DNA from: Monosporascus cannonballus
Taxonomy: Eukaryota; Ascomycota; Sordariomycetes; Xylariales
Length of the DNA: 64,000 nucleotides
Direction of reading: 5' to 3'
NCBI GenBank assembly: GCA_004154925.1
Contig: QJNS01000007.1
Coordinates: 248,001 to 312,000, forward strand
Below the pieces are notes generated by a model, which worked only from the letters and a program-made list of their open reading frames with translations, was not told the origin of the DNA and made no database searches. Below are positions 38,401 to 49,968 of this stretch, in pieces. The position numbers were made by a program, and so were the translations under genes. Each line of letters opens with the position of its first letter. Positions within the stretch are counted from its first letter, which is position 1.

Positions 38401-39722
38401 TTGTTATTTTATTACCTTAGTTTCGCGTTGATAATAATAATAATACGTCCTATTTTTTTAGATGTTTGGTTTATTTTATGTTTTATTATTTTAAGCGGTA
38501 AGGTGTTTATCGTATTTTTATGCCTATATTTGTTATTATTTTAGATTGAATATCAAGATGTTATTTTTTATTAACGAAAGGTAAAATAAATTTTACTTAT
38601 CCCGTTTTTCCATTAATCCAAATTTTATATTGGATATCCATAATAATCTTAACATTATATCTTATTACCTAAATAAAACGATATCGAAAAGAATTATTTG
38701 GTGTTATCTTTGAATAAACATCTCGAAATAATTAACTTCGCGTATAATTTTCCCGTTATCGTAATGACATTCCTAACTTTCGATATTCGTAACTATTACA
38801 GATTTTAACTTATATCTTTATAGTAATCTAAATCCGATAACAATATTCGATATAATGTAGTTTTCGGCCAAAGTTTCGTAATTTAAAATTACAGTATATT
38901 AATATGTTCCGATTCGTATATCCAAAGTAATAAGGTTATAGTCCGTTCTTATCGTTATGTTAAAAGTCTTTTTTGAGAACCCTTCTTAACTTTTCGTGAT
39001 TTCGTTATTTTGCGGCTTTTTTACAGACAACCTTCGTTTTATATTTTTTTCGAAGTTGTCGAGGCTTATTTATATTTTAATATATAGCGCGTTAAGTTGC
39101 TGCATTTATCTTTATTGTTGACGTATCTTTTCTTCGAACTATATTAATTATTCTTAGTTTTATTATAATTTCTTCTCTTATTAGATAAATCGTTTTTCTA
39201 TAATATCCAGCGTATCCTATTATGCGTATTATTACTTGTCGTTCCAGAGTCCGCCTATAAGCTTACGTATTCTTTTCTTAATACCTTTTTTTTATTTACA
39301 TTTATACTAAATGCCAATTGGAAATAGAGATTTATAATGGCCTTTTGGTAAATCTTTTTTATCGTATACTAGATTAACTCTTTTTCCGTTTTATAGGTGT
39401 ATTATTTATAATGATAAAAAAGGTTTTTTTGCGTGCATTATTTTTTTCGAGTCGGCTTTTTACTTCGGTTAATTGGTAAATATCGTTTTCTGGAGTTATA
39501 GATAGCAAATACCGATATTATTATTTATCGTTTTTGTTATCTCCGGTTCGGGTTAAAAAGTCGAATCCCTTATAATATATACGGGTAATTCTTCTAAAAA
39601 CATGCCGTTTCGACTTTTTATAGTTAAGGTATTCTCGTCGTCGACAATATAGGACATGTTTTCTGCCGTATCGATTCGAGGTTTTAGGATATATATTTTT
39701 CCTTTATTTCTGATATTTCTTT
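35420..39722 (-). pseudogene. T5 pol: linker, protease to chromodomain
   Basis: Right to left: linker to about 39100, cut at 39722 by T7; protease about 38830-38990; RT about 37350-38230, with the catalytic YFDD-like codons (reverse complement) near 37646-37660; RNase H about 36900-37330; integrase about 35640-36850; chromodomain about 35440-35580. The integrase core is open at 36183-36395: VNRLTKPSYFLLYYKD and EILSNTG.QF show both catalytic Asp as Asn, the expected GAC/GAT-to-AAC/AAT change. RT is interrupted by the 124-bp insert at 37827-37950. Confidence 0.87.
37827..37950. mobile_element. Small insert in T5 RT that escaped RIP (MITE-like)
   Basis: About 124 bp of balanced base composition in AT-rich surroundings. 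Ends TGTTACGGC and GCCATAACA are imperfect inverted repeats (8 of 9). The target ATCTTAACAAGG (37814-37825) is repeated as ATCTTAACATGG (37951-37962), and sister elements (e.g. T6 near 31718-31735) have a single uninterrupted copy. A long duplication plus short inverted ends suits a non-autonomous Mutator-like (MULE) element, although a 12-14 bp duplication is slightly long for that family. It is not a solo LTR, since no 5-bp duplication fits. It carries no convincing gene. Confidence 0.75.
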
Positions 39723-40154
39723 TGTGAGAGCTAGGGAGTTTAACCTACTATTAAAACTTAGTCGTACGGGTTTATGTTGGCAGGAGTATCGTGGGACTAT
39801 ATAGCAATAAGATAATTTAGTTACGTTTTTTAATACCAAGGGTGCAGAAATCGTATTACAGGCGATTGGTATTAACAAATATTACAAGCTAGTATTATTT
39901 AGATTATGAAAATAATAAACGTATATATTTTTATTCTGGTTTAAAATATCTTTAATTAGCTTAAAGCTATTTAGGTAACTAAGTTCTCTTAAGCCCCTTT
40001 AAACCTTTCGTAACTTCACTAATTTAACGTCTTTTAACTAATGGTAACGTTTAAGCTTATTAAGCCAGTTACGTAATTTCTTGGCGTAAATCGGGGCTTT
40101 TTTCGTTTAGGGCCCCGACCATTCTTAAAGGACCAAAACCGTGAAGTTATAATA
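39723..40154 (-). repeat. T7 3' LTR (alpha U3)
   Basis: TGTGAGAGCTAGGGAG... to ...GAAGTTATAATA on the plus strand. The U3 end retains GGGGCCCCGACC-like sequence near 40115. A purine-rich tract (minus strand) follows at 40155-40180. Confidence 0.92.
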
Positions 40155-40238
40155 CGATTTCTCTTTTTCCAAGATCTTTGTCTTTAAAGATTAAATTATT
40201 TGTTTGTCGGTTTTTGGTAAGTAACCTTCTTTTTTTCA

Positions 40239-40815
40239 TATTTATTATATCGAGTCGTATCGAAAAACGTTATTTTTGCAAACGTACTAACGCTTTAATT
40301 TTTTCAAAACGTATTAATCGTTTCGGTTTTACTATATTAACGAACTTTTCTTATTTTCGTTATAAATTTAAAAAGAAAATTTATAAAGCTTATTATAGTT
40401 CGAGAAAATATGTCCGCTATATTAAGTACGAAAATCTTCATAACTTTTTTTAATTTTTCCGAATATAAACATAATAAATTTATTATAAAAAAACCATATT
40501 ATTAAAAAAACCGCTAAAGGTTTAATAACGTTTAAATAAATTTTTTGGCCGTTTAAGCCGTTTATGAAAATAAAAAATATTCTTCGTTACCGTAATATCG
40601 AAATATTTTGTCGAGGTGTCCAAAGTACGGAAACCATGGAGAAATTCAAACGCCTAAAAAAGAAACAATAATAATTAAAGGCTGCCGTTATAGTTATTAC
40701 GTTAACGCAGGCCACGGCCGACTGGCCCGATATCCCGATCACTAATTGGTCGGTTGTTTATTGGGATACGCCCGTCGTTATTGGCAAAAGCTTTTTAGTA
40801 GGGGTTGGGCGCTAA
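40239..40815 (+). pseudogene. T7 antisense ORF (alpha form)
   Basis: Plus strand, antisense to T7 pol, stop TAA at 40813-40815. The stretch up to 40453 is open: KRYFCKRTNALIFSKRINRF, then SYFRYKFKKKIYKAYYSS and KYVRYIKYENLH. Tyr codons (TAT) stand where T2/T5 comparison suggests Cys. Next come RLNKFFGRLSRL-like heptads (about 40530-40570), a Glu/Gln-rich part and the C-terminal SLIGRL/NWSVV region (about 40735-40800). The inferred start (ATA TTT) is shared with T5. It converges on the chromodomain end of pol. Confidence 0.72.
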
Positions 40816-43800
40816 TAAAGTTTTTGGCGGATTCCCAAGTGTTTTCGAAATCCGATTACTTTTTCCGCTTAATTAGATACTAGGTAAATCCGTTTTATTT
40901 TCGTATATTAAAAATTTTTTTATATTGTATATTTATTCGTCTTTTATTTTTATCTTATTGTATATCGTATGTACTTTAATTATATTTATTATTAATTCGA
41001 ATAAAAAACGTAACAAATTGGACCAATTTTAACTTTTAATAAGTGCTTTAAGTAATAATCTTTCTTAAACCCTTTTTAATAATTTTATATGGAGTAATAT
41101 ATTTGAAATTAAGGTTTTTATTAACTTATTTTATTTAAATATTTTTAATAACGAAATAAATTATTTCGCTTTTTTCGAAAAATATTTCCCGACATTCTTT
41201 TTAATTATATTATTTATTTATTTAATTTCGTACGAATTCCAGTTATATTTTTATTTCTTAATGCAATTTTCGTAATTATTGTAATGTACGAATTATTCTA
41301 ATATTAATTGGATAATTATTGCATATTGTTTTGTAAACTTTTGAAATAAAATTTAAATTTATATTTATAAATATTTTCTTCATATTTTCGTAATAATTGG
41401 TTTTACAAGTTAATTACATAATAAATAAGTTTTTAACATAGTTATTTTCTTCATAATCAATATTTTATATTAAATAAATTTTATTACATTTAATATATTT
41501 ATTTTATTTATTTATATAAAGTTTAAATACTTTAAATACTTTATAATTTAAACTAATATAGTTTATAAGGCTTCATTAAAATTTAAATATAAATATCGTT
41601 CTTTTATTTAAAATAACCTTTATTAATAATCTGTATATATTAAATACATGTCTAAAAAATGTATATTATTTATTTAACATTTATATTTTCGTAATATATT
41701 AAAAAATAAAAGCATTTCGTAAATCGATTAACGATTACGAAAATACTATCATAATATACTTTTGTAATTGGAATTTTTAATATAAGAAATCTAATAACGA
41801 AATCCAATATAATTAAATACCATAATTATTTTGTAACTAATATTAGCTATAATTCTCCGTATGACTTATATCATCGAACCTATATTTTCGCGTAAATATC
41901 GCATTGCCGTATAGTTTGCTCTGCTTTTAATTTTATTTTAAACAAGTAATATATATATTAAAGCCGTTATAAGGCTTCATTAATCCCAGGATATATATGT
42001 AACTAATATTAAAACATATTTCGTACTAAACCGTTTTAATATTTTTTTAGAATTTGTATTTTGCTTGTTTTTGGTTTTTTAGGAAACTGTGATTATATTA
42101 TTAAATCTTCTCGTATATATTAAAAGGTATTGCCCGAATTATCGTAATTTATCGCGGGCGTAAATATTTTTCTATAGTAATATTAAAAATTATATAACTA
42201 ATTTTAACTTATTTGTTTTCGAAATTTGATCGCTTGCTTAAAACATTGGCTTTAATATTCTTTAAGCTTTTTTTTATAAATAATGACGAAATCGAAATTC
42301 ACTAATTTTTTCGCATAATAAAATTTTCGATTTGTAAATTCGTTAATCGTAATATATTAGGTAAGATTTTAATAATCTTTATAAACCTTAACCTAATGCA
42401 AATTTCCTTTTAGGAAGTATTTAAATTTTTAGAATACCATAATAATAGCCATAAATTCCTTATTTAAAATACTGTAATTAAACTCGGGTCCTTTCAACTT
42501 ATATAAAGAATTTTTCAATAAGATATAATTTGCCTTAATTATTTCGTTATCCGATTATTACACTTAATACGTAATCCGAAATATCGGTTTTTAATTTAAC
42601 AACGCGGTTTAAATCGTATATAATTAATATTAATTCGCTGGTAATTATATCCTTAATATCTTAAAACCTTTTTTCCGTATTTAACATTTATTTAAACTTT
42701 CTTTTTCGTAAAATTCGTTAAAAGTATAACTATTTTATTAAAATTTCGAATAAATTTCCGGTAATAGTTAACGAATTTAAGGAATACTTATACTTTTTTA
42801 ACTGCCGTTAACGTTTGCTATTTTGTAATTATAGCAATCTTTTAGAGATTTATACTGATTTGTCCTAGAATAATAATATGTTCCAAATATTTTATTTTTT
42901 ATATATAAATTTGATTTCCTTTCTGCCTTAATAAATAACTTTACGTTTTGTAAAATTTAAAAAAAATATAAAGGTATTTTGCAAATACCTTTTCCGTTTT
43001 TAAAAAAATGAAAATCTCGTCGAGATAGCAAACGACGAAAATATCAAGGTATTTTCGTAATACATAATTTACCATCTATTAATAAGTTATTAATGCCCTT
43101 TCAAATCTTATTCATGTAATTATATATATAAATAATCCGTATTTCGTCCTAATAGTTATTTGCCATTTATATCTTTTCTTAATCTTAATAAAGTTTTATT
43201 TATTTTTAAAATCGAGTACTGTAAATTATTTCATTACGTAAAATCGGTTTTTTCTTTCTGTAATAAAATATAATAAAATTCGATCCTTAATAATAACGTC
43301 ATTTCATTATCCATAATTAACTTTAAGTCGCACTTTTGTAGTCTTTTTAAGTCCGAAAATAATAAGTAATTTGTTAATAATTTCGACAATCGAATTTATG
43401 CTTTTTGTAATCAATCTTTTAGGTATTTCCTAAAAATACGTAATTCGTTACCGTTAAGGTTATAAATAAGGTAAAACTTCGTTGAAAATCCTTTTTTGAA
43501 AATTATTTTATAATTTTATTCGCTATCTTCCGGTAATTTCGTATTAAACCTTTTTCTAAAAACCCTTTCGTATTTATGTTATTATGTTAATAAAGTAATT
43601 AAATCTTTTTGATTTTTAGGGCTGCTATTTTAAGTTATTATTTGATAACTTTGATTTCGTTTTAATAATAATAATAATACGTCGTATTTCTTTTAATACC
43701 TTTTTTTTCTTTTCTTTTATCCCTTTAGGTGATAATATTTTTATCGTATCCTTAAATTTATATTTGTCGTTATCTTCGATTAAATATTAATATTTTAATT

Positions 43801-44250
43801 CCTATTTTTATGTATTAATAAGGTATAAGGTAAACCTTACCTGGCTAATCTCTTTATTAATCAAAATTCCGTATTAACGTATCCATAATAATCCTAAAAT
43901 CATATCGTAATTCCCAAATAAAGCGATATCGAAATTAACCATTTAATATCGTCCTTAAACAAAAATCATGAAATAATTAATTTCGCATATAATTTTCCCG
44001 TTATCGTAAACGAATTCCAAATTTTCGGCATTCGTCGTTATATAAGGTTCCAACTTATATTTCTATAATAATTTGAGCTCGCTAACGATATCCAGTATAA
44101 TATAATTTCCGCCCAGAACTTCGCAATTTATTATTGCGGTATATTAATACGTTTCAATTCGTATATCCAAAGTAATAAGCTTATTAATAGCTCTTATCGT
44201 CGCGTTTAAAACTCTTTTTGGGAATTCCTTTTAATTTCTTTGGGTTTCGT
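40800..44250 (-). pseudogene. T7 pol: protease to chromodomain
   Basis: Right to left: protease about 44050-44210; RT about 42730-43560; RNase H about 42260-42720; integrase about 41020-42200 (core near 41690-41790); chromodomain about 40820-40960. The RT catalytic loop (reverse complement, about 43015-43035) reads Y-L-D-E rather than Y-L-D-D, a C-to-G transversion not of RIP type. Stops are frequent. Confidence 0.85.
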
Positions 44251-46320
44251 TATTTTACGGCTTTTTTACAGATAACCTTTTTTTAACCCTTTTTTCGAAT
44301 TTATTAAACTATATTTATATTTTGGTATTCTGTAAGTTAGGCTGTTATATTTGTCGTTATTACCGGCATACTATTCTATTCAATTATATCAATTACTGAT
44401 AATTTTGTTATAATCTTTTTATTAAATAAATTATTTTTTATGGTTTCGATTATATCCTATTATACCTTTTACTAATTATTATTTTAAAATTTATTTATAA
44501 ATTAACGTATTTTTTCCTTAATAACCTTTTTTTGTAAAAGTTTATAATAAATACTAACTCAAGAGGGAAATTTATAATAACTTTTTAATAGTATTTTCGC
44601 ATTATATACTAAATTAATTCTTTTATTTAATAATTATATTATTAATAATAATACAAAAGGTTTTCTTACCAGTATTACTCTTTTTCGGGTTAGTCTTTTA
44701 CTTCGGCCAATTATTAAATACCTTCTGGGGCTATAAATCGAAAATATTAATACTATTATTTATCGTTTTTGTTATTTCCAGTTCGGGTTAGCAAATCGAA
44801 TCCCTTATAATATATACGGGTAATTCGTTCGGAAATATACTGTTTCCATTTTTCATAATTAGGGCATTCTCGTCGTCAACAATATATGGCATGCTGTGAG
44901 ATAACGAAGGTGCGACTCTAGCCACAATACCAAAAGGTCAGCAATTCCAAACCCCCAATTGGAGTTTGGACACCCTAATCCACCTTATAAAGACTAGCTG
45001 TGCATATCATTACACATGCATTGTGCCGTATTAATTAAGGGTTCCGGAACAAATCTTTTCTGTCCAATCCTAATATTCGCGTAATTACCCGTATAATGTT
45101 TTTTGTTATGCTTGCGATATTTGTGAAGTTAGCTTTCTGGCTTTTTATATTCTCTGTTAAACCTTTCGCTATAAGAGGCCTGGTACGTACTTAGGCCGAA
45201 TTATGTTATTGAGTTTATTTCCGTTTTTTTAATTTTCTCTGGATTATTCCTTAGGTATTGGTTTTTAGTTATCTTAACGAAATTTCTTAAATACCTTGCA
45301 TTACGCTGCCTTATATCCCATTTTGTTACAATTAAAGCATTTAGTTTAGCTCCAGTCTTTTCTGTAAATAATTATTAATTCTATAAATCCTAGTTCCATG
45401 CTGTAAAAAATGTTAATGCGTCGAAAAGCGCTAGTATTAACTGTATATCGGGATTTGTTATTATTCTTTCCTTTAGTACCCCTAGTATGCCAGGTATATT
45501 ATCGATTATCGATATTAATTACTATAACGATATAATCCGATAAATAATTAGGCCGGTTAAATTTAATAAATTCATTTTATATTTTTTTTTCCTTAGCCCG
45601 TCAAACAATTTTGCTCTTAATATTTTTTGTCCTTAATTTAGCATAAACGCTAACTGAATTAACGTATCTCTATAACTAGATATTAATCTTATTTGTTAAT
45701 ATTACTAGATTTATATTTCGGCTTTTATTCTTTTGTTTATAATTCCAAAAACTTTCGTTAATATTGAGTTAAATTATTTATAATTAATATAAATTTGTAT
45801 TACGGCCGGATTTCGATTTTCGATTAACAAAATAACGCCTTTTCTTATAACGAACTTAAACCAAATAATTGTATTTCTAATAAGTCGTCCGATTACGAGC
45901 TGGATTGGCACCATAAACGTAATTAGTCGGATAGGAAAATACCCAAAGTATGTTCGCTATTAAATTAGGAACAATCATAACTTGGTCGAGGTTCCGTTGA
46001 AAAGTTCTGATTTGGGAGGCTTAAAAACCTTTCCTGGTTCCTTGGTAAAATTCAGTTAAATAACCTGGTTTATTCGAAAGGGTTTTCCGGTTCTGAAAGC
46101 TTTTTCCATTGTTTTAAGTTTCTTATCGGCGGCTTCAAGGGACGTCGTAAAGTTATTGTTATTTTTCTCAAGCTTAATAATACGTTTTGTTTATAAGGTT
46201 AAGGTATCAAAAGCTTTCCTCGCAAAAAAGGCAAAGCTGTTCTTTTTCGGATTTCATTCTAATATTCGGGTTATTAAGGACCTGGTAAGTGGGCTATTCG
46301 GGCTGCTTGCTGGTAAACAT
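44250..46320 (-). pseudogene. T7 gag, interrupted by a 120-bp insert
   Basis: Starts at ATG on the minus strand (CAT at 46318-46320). The coiled-coil-like N-terminus spans about 46000-46300. The zinc knuckle is at about 45282-45350 (NCFNCNKMGYKAA, the first two Cys preserved, His changed to Tyr). The linker at 44640-44890 and 45015-45060 is interrupted by the insert 44895-45014. The plus-strand open frame 46156-46374 is a shadow of the gag N-terminus. Confidence 0.82.
44895..45014. mobile_element. Solo-LTR-like insert that escaped RIP
   Basis: 120 bp starting TGTGAGATAACG and ending CATTACA, flanked by a perfect 5-bp duplication CATGC (44890-44894 and 45015-45019). Sister elements continue directly across the site. 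TG..CA ends plus 5-bp TSD are the marks of a solo LTR, though 120 bp is short, so a TRIM-like family is possible. It contains an inverted repeat CCAAAC...GTTTGG (44949-44980) and, on the minus strand, a TTTATAAGG TATA-like motif near the start. Unrelated to the other LTRs here and essentially free of RIP. Confidence 0.8.
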
Positions 46321-46376
46321 AATGTCGGCGATATTATTCAAAGTTTAACGGTATTATTAAATAAAAGCTTGTAACG

Positions 46377-46809
46377 TATAACGGCTAAGGGGTTTAACTA
46401 ATTATTAAACCTTAGTCGTACGGGTTTATACTAACAGAAATAACGTAAAGCTTTATAATAATAAGATAACTTAATTACATCTTTTAATACCAAAAGTGCA
46501 GAAATTATATTACAAACGATTAATATTAATAAATATTGCAAATTAATATTATTTAAAGTATGAAAATAATAAACGTATATTTTTATCGTTATAATTCAAA
46601 ATATCCTTAATTGGCTTAAAGATATTTAGTTAAATAAGTCCCTTTAAGCCCTTTTAAGTCCTCCGTAACTTAACTAACTTAACGTCCTTAAATCAATGAT
46701 AACGTTTAAACCCATTGAGCCAGTTACGTAACTCCTTGGCGTAGGTCGGAGCTTGTTTTTTCTGGGGCCCCGACCGTCCGTAAAGGGCTAAGACCGTTAG
46801 GTCATATCA
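46377..46809 (-). repeat. T7 5' LTR (alpha U3)
   Basis: TATAACGGCTAAGGGG... to ...TAGGTCATATCA, 433 bp. The U3 end keeps GGGGCCCCGACCGTCCG, one of the least RIPed alpha U3 copies. Confidence 0.93.
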
Positions 46810-46814
46810 TTTTT

Positions 46815-48046
46815 AGCTATTCCCTAAAGGTATTTTGTTCTTTTTTAAACGCCTTCTGGGTTAATCTTTTGGCCTTTTGCATCCTTATTAAATTTTTCGC
46901 CATGCTAGGCTTGGTACGTATTTAGCCCGAATTATATTAATAGATTTACTTCTTTTTTTTATTTCTTTTTGCATCGTTCTTTAAGTACCAATTTTTAATT
47001 ATTTTAGCGAGGTTTTTTAGGTGCCTTATATTATGTTAATTTGTACTTTGTTTTGCTGTAATTAAAGTATTTAATTTAACTCCAATCGTTTTTTTTGGTA
47101 TTATTTTAAGCTTTTTAGGTCCTGGTTCTATATCGTAAGAAATATTATTACGTTAAGGAATACCGATATTAGCCGTGTATCGAAGCTTGTTGTTATTTTT
47201 TAATACCCATAGTACGTCAGCTATATTGCTGGTCGTCAATTTTAATCGCTACAACGATATAATCTGATAAATAATCGAGTCGGTTAAATTTAAAATGTTC
47301 TTTTATATTTCTTTTTTTAAATTATCGAAAAATTTGGTTATTGATATTTTTTATCCTTAACTTAGCTTGCATGCCAGTTAAATAAACGTATTGCCATAAT
47401 TAGATATTGATCCTTTTGGTTGTAATTATTAGATTTATATTTCAACTTTTATTTTTTCGTACATTGGTCTCAAAGACTTTAGTACTACTTATTCGAATTA
47501 TTCGAAATTGTTATAAATTCGTATTATATCCGGATTTCGTTTTCGTATTGGTAAAATAATATGTTCACTTATAACAGACTTAAATTAAATAACCGTATTT
47601 TCGGTAAATCGTTTAACTACAAATTCGATTTGTATAATAAACGTAATAAATCGAGAAAAGAAATATATAAAATAAATTCGACATTATATTCAAAACAGTT
47701 ATAATTTAATTAAAATTATATTAAAAAGTTCTGGTTTAAAAGGCTTATGTATTTTTTCTAATTGTTTTGATAAATTTATTTATATAATTTGGTTTACGTA
47801 AAAGAGGTTTTTAATTTTAAAAGCTTTTTTTTCTTTAGGTTTTTTATAAACTGCTTAAAAGGATATCGTAAGTTTATTTTTATTTTTTTCAAGCTGAATA
47901 ATGTATTCGTTTATAGTATCTAGGCGTCGAAGAATTTTTCTTCGAGAAAAACGAGGCTGCTTCTTTTTTTCCTCGGATTTTATTCCAGTGTCCGAGTTCT
48001 TAAGGATTTGGTAAATGGGCTGTTCCAGTTGCTTGCTGGTAAACAT
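46815..48046 (-). pseudogene. T5 gag
   Basis: Minus-strand gag with an intact ATG at 48044-48046 reading MFTSKQLEQPIYQILKNSDTG. An open stretch runs to about 47855 with a KPRFSR-type basic part and a LEKNKNKL heptad-like end. This is the best preserved gag N-terminus in the window and fixes the gag start of all relatives. The zinc knuckle is about 47015-47080. The reading is cut at 46815 by T7, where it continues as the linker at 39722. Confidence 0.85.
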
Positions 48047-48102
48047 AATATCGGCGATATTGCTCAAAATTTAACGGTTTTATTAAATAAAAATTTGCAA
48101 CG

Positions 48103-48520
48103 TATAAAAACTAGGCGGTTTAAGTAATTATTAAGCTTAAGTCGTGCAGGTTTATATTAGCAGAAATATTGTAAAAGTCTAAATAAATAAATATAATAAC
48201 ATATTACATTTTGTAATATTAAAAGCCTTTTAAATAACGATATGTTATTATGAGATGAAATTATTTAAATTATGGAAATATCAAACATATATATATATTA
48301 TTTTTGGCCTAAGCTGTTTATGACGGCTTAACGATATTTTCTTAATTAACTTCTTTTAGACTCTTTTAAGCCCTTTTAATATTTAACTAGCTTAAGTTTC
48401 TTTAACCAACCGGAGCCCTTGAGATTTTTAAGCCAGTCACGTGACTTCTTGGCTCAGTCGGAGCTTGGCTTTCTCAAGGTTCCGACTGTTTCTAAGAGCC
48501 AAGGCCGTTAGGTTATAATA
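48103..48520 (-). repeat. T5 5' LTR (alpha U3)
   Basis: TATAAAAACTAGGCGG... to ...GTTAGGTTATAATA, 418 bp. The U3 end carries the alpha GGAGCTTGGC...GGTTCCGAC version. Confidence 0.9.
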
Positions 48521-48830
48521 AAAAATCGTTATATAAAAAATTAAAAAATTTAAAAATTAAATTTAAAGTTTTAAATAAATTATTTCGGTTGTTATTAATT
48601 AACTAATATTTATAAGATATATAAGCCTTGAAGAAATATAATTATTATTATTTGAAACATATAGTTTACTAAATTTATTATTTTCGAAAATATTAAAAAT
48701 TTAAAAAATGTGTTGCATATTAACGAAAACAAATTATAACCTATCTTTCGATATTTATTTTATTTATAGAAATTGAAAATTATTTTAATATATACATGTA
48801 TATAAAACTAAATGTGAAATAAAATAATGT

Positions 48831-48871
<41 letters not shown>

Positions 48872-49544
48872 AAAAAAAATATATTTGTAAAAAGCCAATT
48901 ATCTTTATATAATAATTATATTTTAATTATTTCTATCACTTAAGTTATTTTTAACCTTTATTTTAATAAGTGTTATAATTATTATACCATTCGAAAAATG
49001 AAAATAATATTAAGTTTTAATTATATTATTTATGTAAAAATAATAGTATATAATACTAATATTTTGCGATTAAATACGATTTACCGTGCGTTTTATATTA
49101 AAGAAATAGTTTTCGATATAATTATAAAATATAAAGAACGGCGTTTAATGTAAAATATAAAACTTATTTTATTAATACAATTAATAATCGTCTAAAATAT
49201 TACGGAAATTTAAAAAGATTCCGAATCCGAAATAGGTATTGTTCTTTTTAAAAAACACTTTAATATATTAAAATACAAAAATGTACATATATTACAAATC
49301 CAGATATATAAACGGAATTTATTGGGATCGTTATAAAGTTATTAAAGAATTAAATATATATTAGTTAAAATAAAAACCTCTAATACCCAAAAACGTTATT
49401 TATAAAATTATACAAATATATAATTCTAGAAATCTATTAATTCACGTTTTATTAAAAACTGTAATTTTAAAATATATATAAATTTACCTTTATACATTTA
49501 ATAAAACCGGTTACCTATAAATATTTTAAGTACGATTAATAATA
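48521..49544. other. AT-rich DNA without recognisable genes
   Basis: About 1 kb between the middle and right nests. It contains one AT dinucleotide run (48834-48867). I see no ORF, LTR or RNA gene. Confidence 0.6.
48834..48867. repeat. (AT)n microsatellite
   Basis: About 17 uninterrupted AT dinucleotides. Confidence 0.95.
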
Positions 49545-49908
49545 TGTCATGACCCAACGGGCCACGGTTTTTAAAAACGGTCTGCCACGACCCAACCACA
49601 AGTGCGCGGTAGGGCAAGTCACGTGACGGATCACTAATTCACTGGTGGTAAGCTAGTAAGCCGGATTACCAACTTATTGGTGGTAAGCCAGTATAACAGA
49701 ATAAGGATATATATGCTCGTTATTTGCATAGTTTAGATAGCTTTAGCTTGCAACACTTATTAATACCAATCGTTTATAATACGCTTCCACACCTTGTTAT
49801 TAAGAAATGTAATTAAGTTACTTTATTGTTTAGATTTTTACGATATTTTTGTTAATATAAACCCGTAGGCTAAGGTTTAATAATTGGTTAAACCGCATAG
49901 CTGTTATA
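49545..49908 (+). repeat. T8 5' LTR (two 35-bp units)
   Basis: TGTCATGACCCAACGGGCCACGG at the start, GCTGTTATA at the end. U3 is well preserved, including GACCCAACCACAAGTGCGCGG. Units at 49630-49664 and 49665-49699; the TATA-like box follows at about 49705-49714. Confidence 0.94.
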
Positions 49909-49968
49909 TATTACAACCTTTTGTTTAGTAATACCGTTAGATTTTGAGCAATATTTAATACTGTTAAA

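Larger units (their letters stand above)
39723..46809 (-). mobile_element. T7: alpha-type chromovirus inside T5
   Basis: Minus-strand element with LTRs 39723-40154 (432 bp) and 46377-46809 (433 bp). Target flanks are TCTTT (39718-39722) and TTTTT (46810-46814), equal but for one C-to-T. Total 7087 bp, or about 6.96 kb after subtracting the 120-bp insert and its duplication, matching T2 and T5. T7 interrupts the T5 gag-protease linker. Confidence 0.92.
27521..48520 (-). mobile_element. T5: alpha-type chromovirus holding T6 and T7
   Basis: Minus-strand element whose LTRs are 27521-27935 and 48103-48520. Flanks are AAAAC (27516-27520) and AAAAA (48521-48525), an imperfect TSD. Its own parts are 27521-28321, 35135-39722 and 46815-48520. 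These total about 6.96 kb once the 124-bp insert (and its duplication) at 37827-37950 is removed. T6 sits in the antisense ORF, T7 in the gag-protease linker, and the small insert in RT. Confidence 0.92.

Noticed and set aside
27521..48520. Segmental duplication instead of separate insertions for T5/T6/T7
   Set aside because: Each element is bounded by its own LTRs and its own target duplication, and interrupted parts rejoin precisely.
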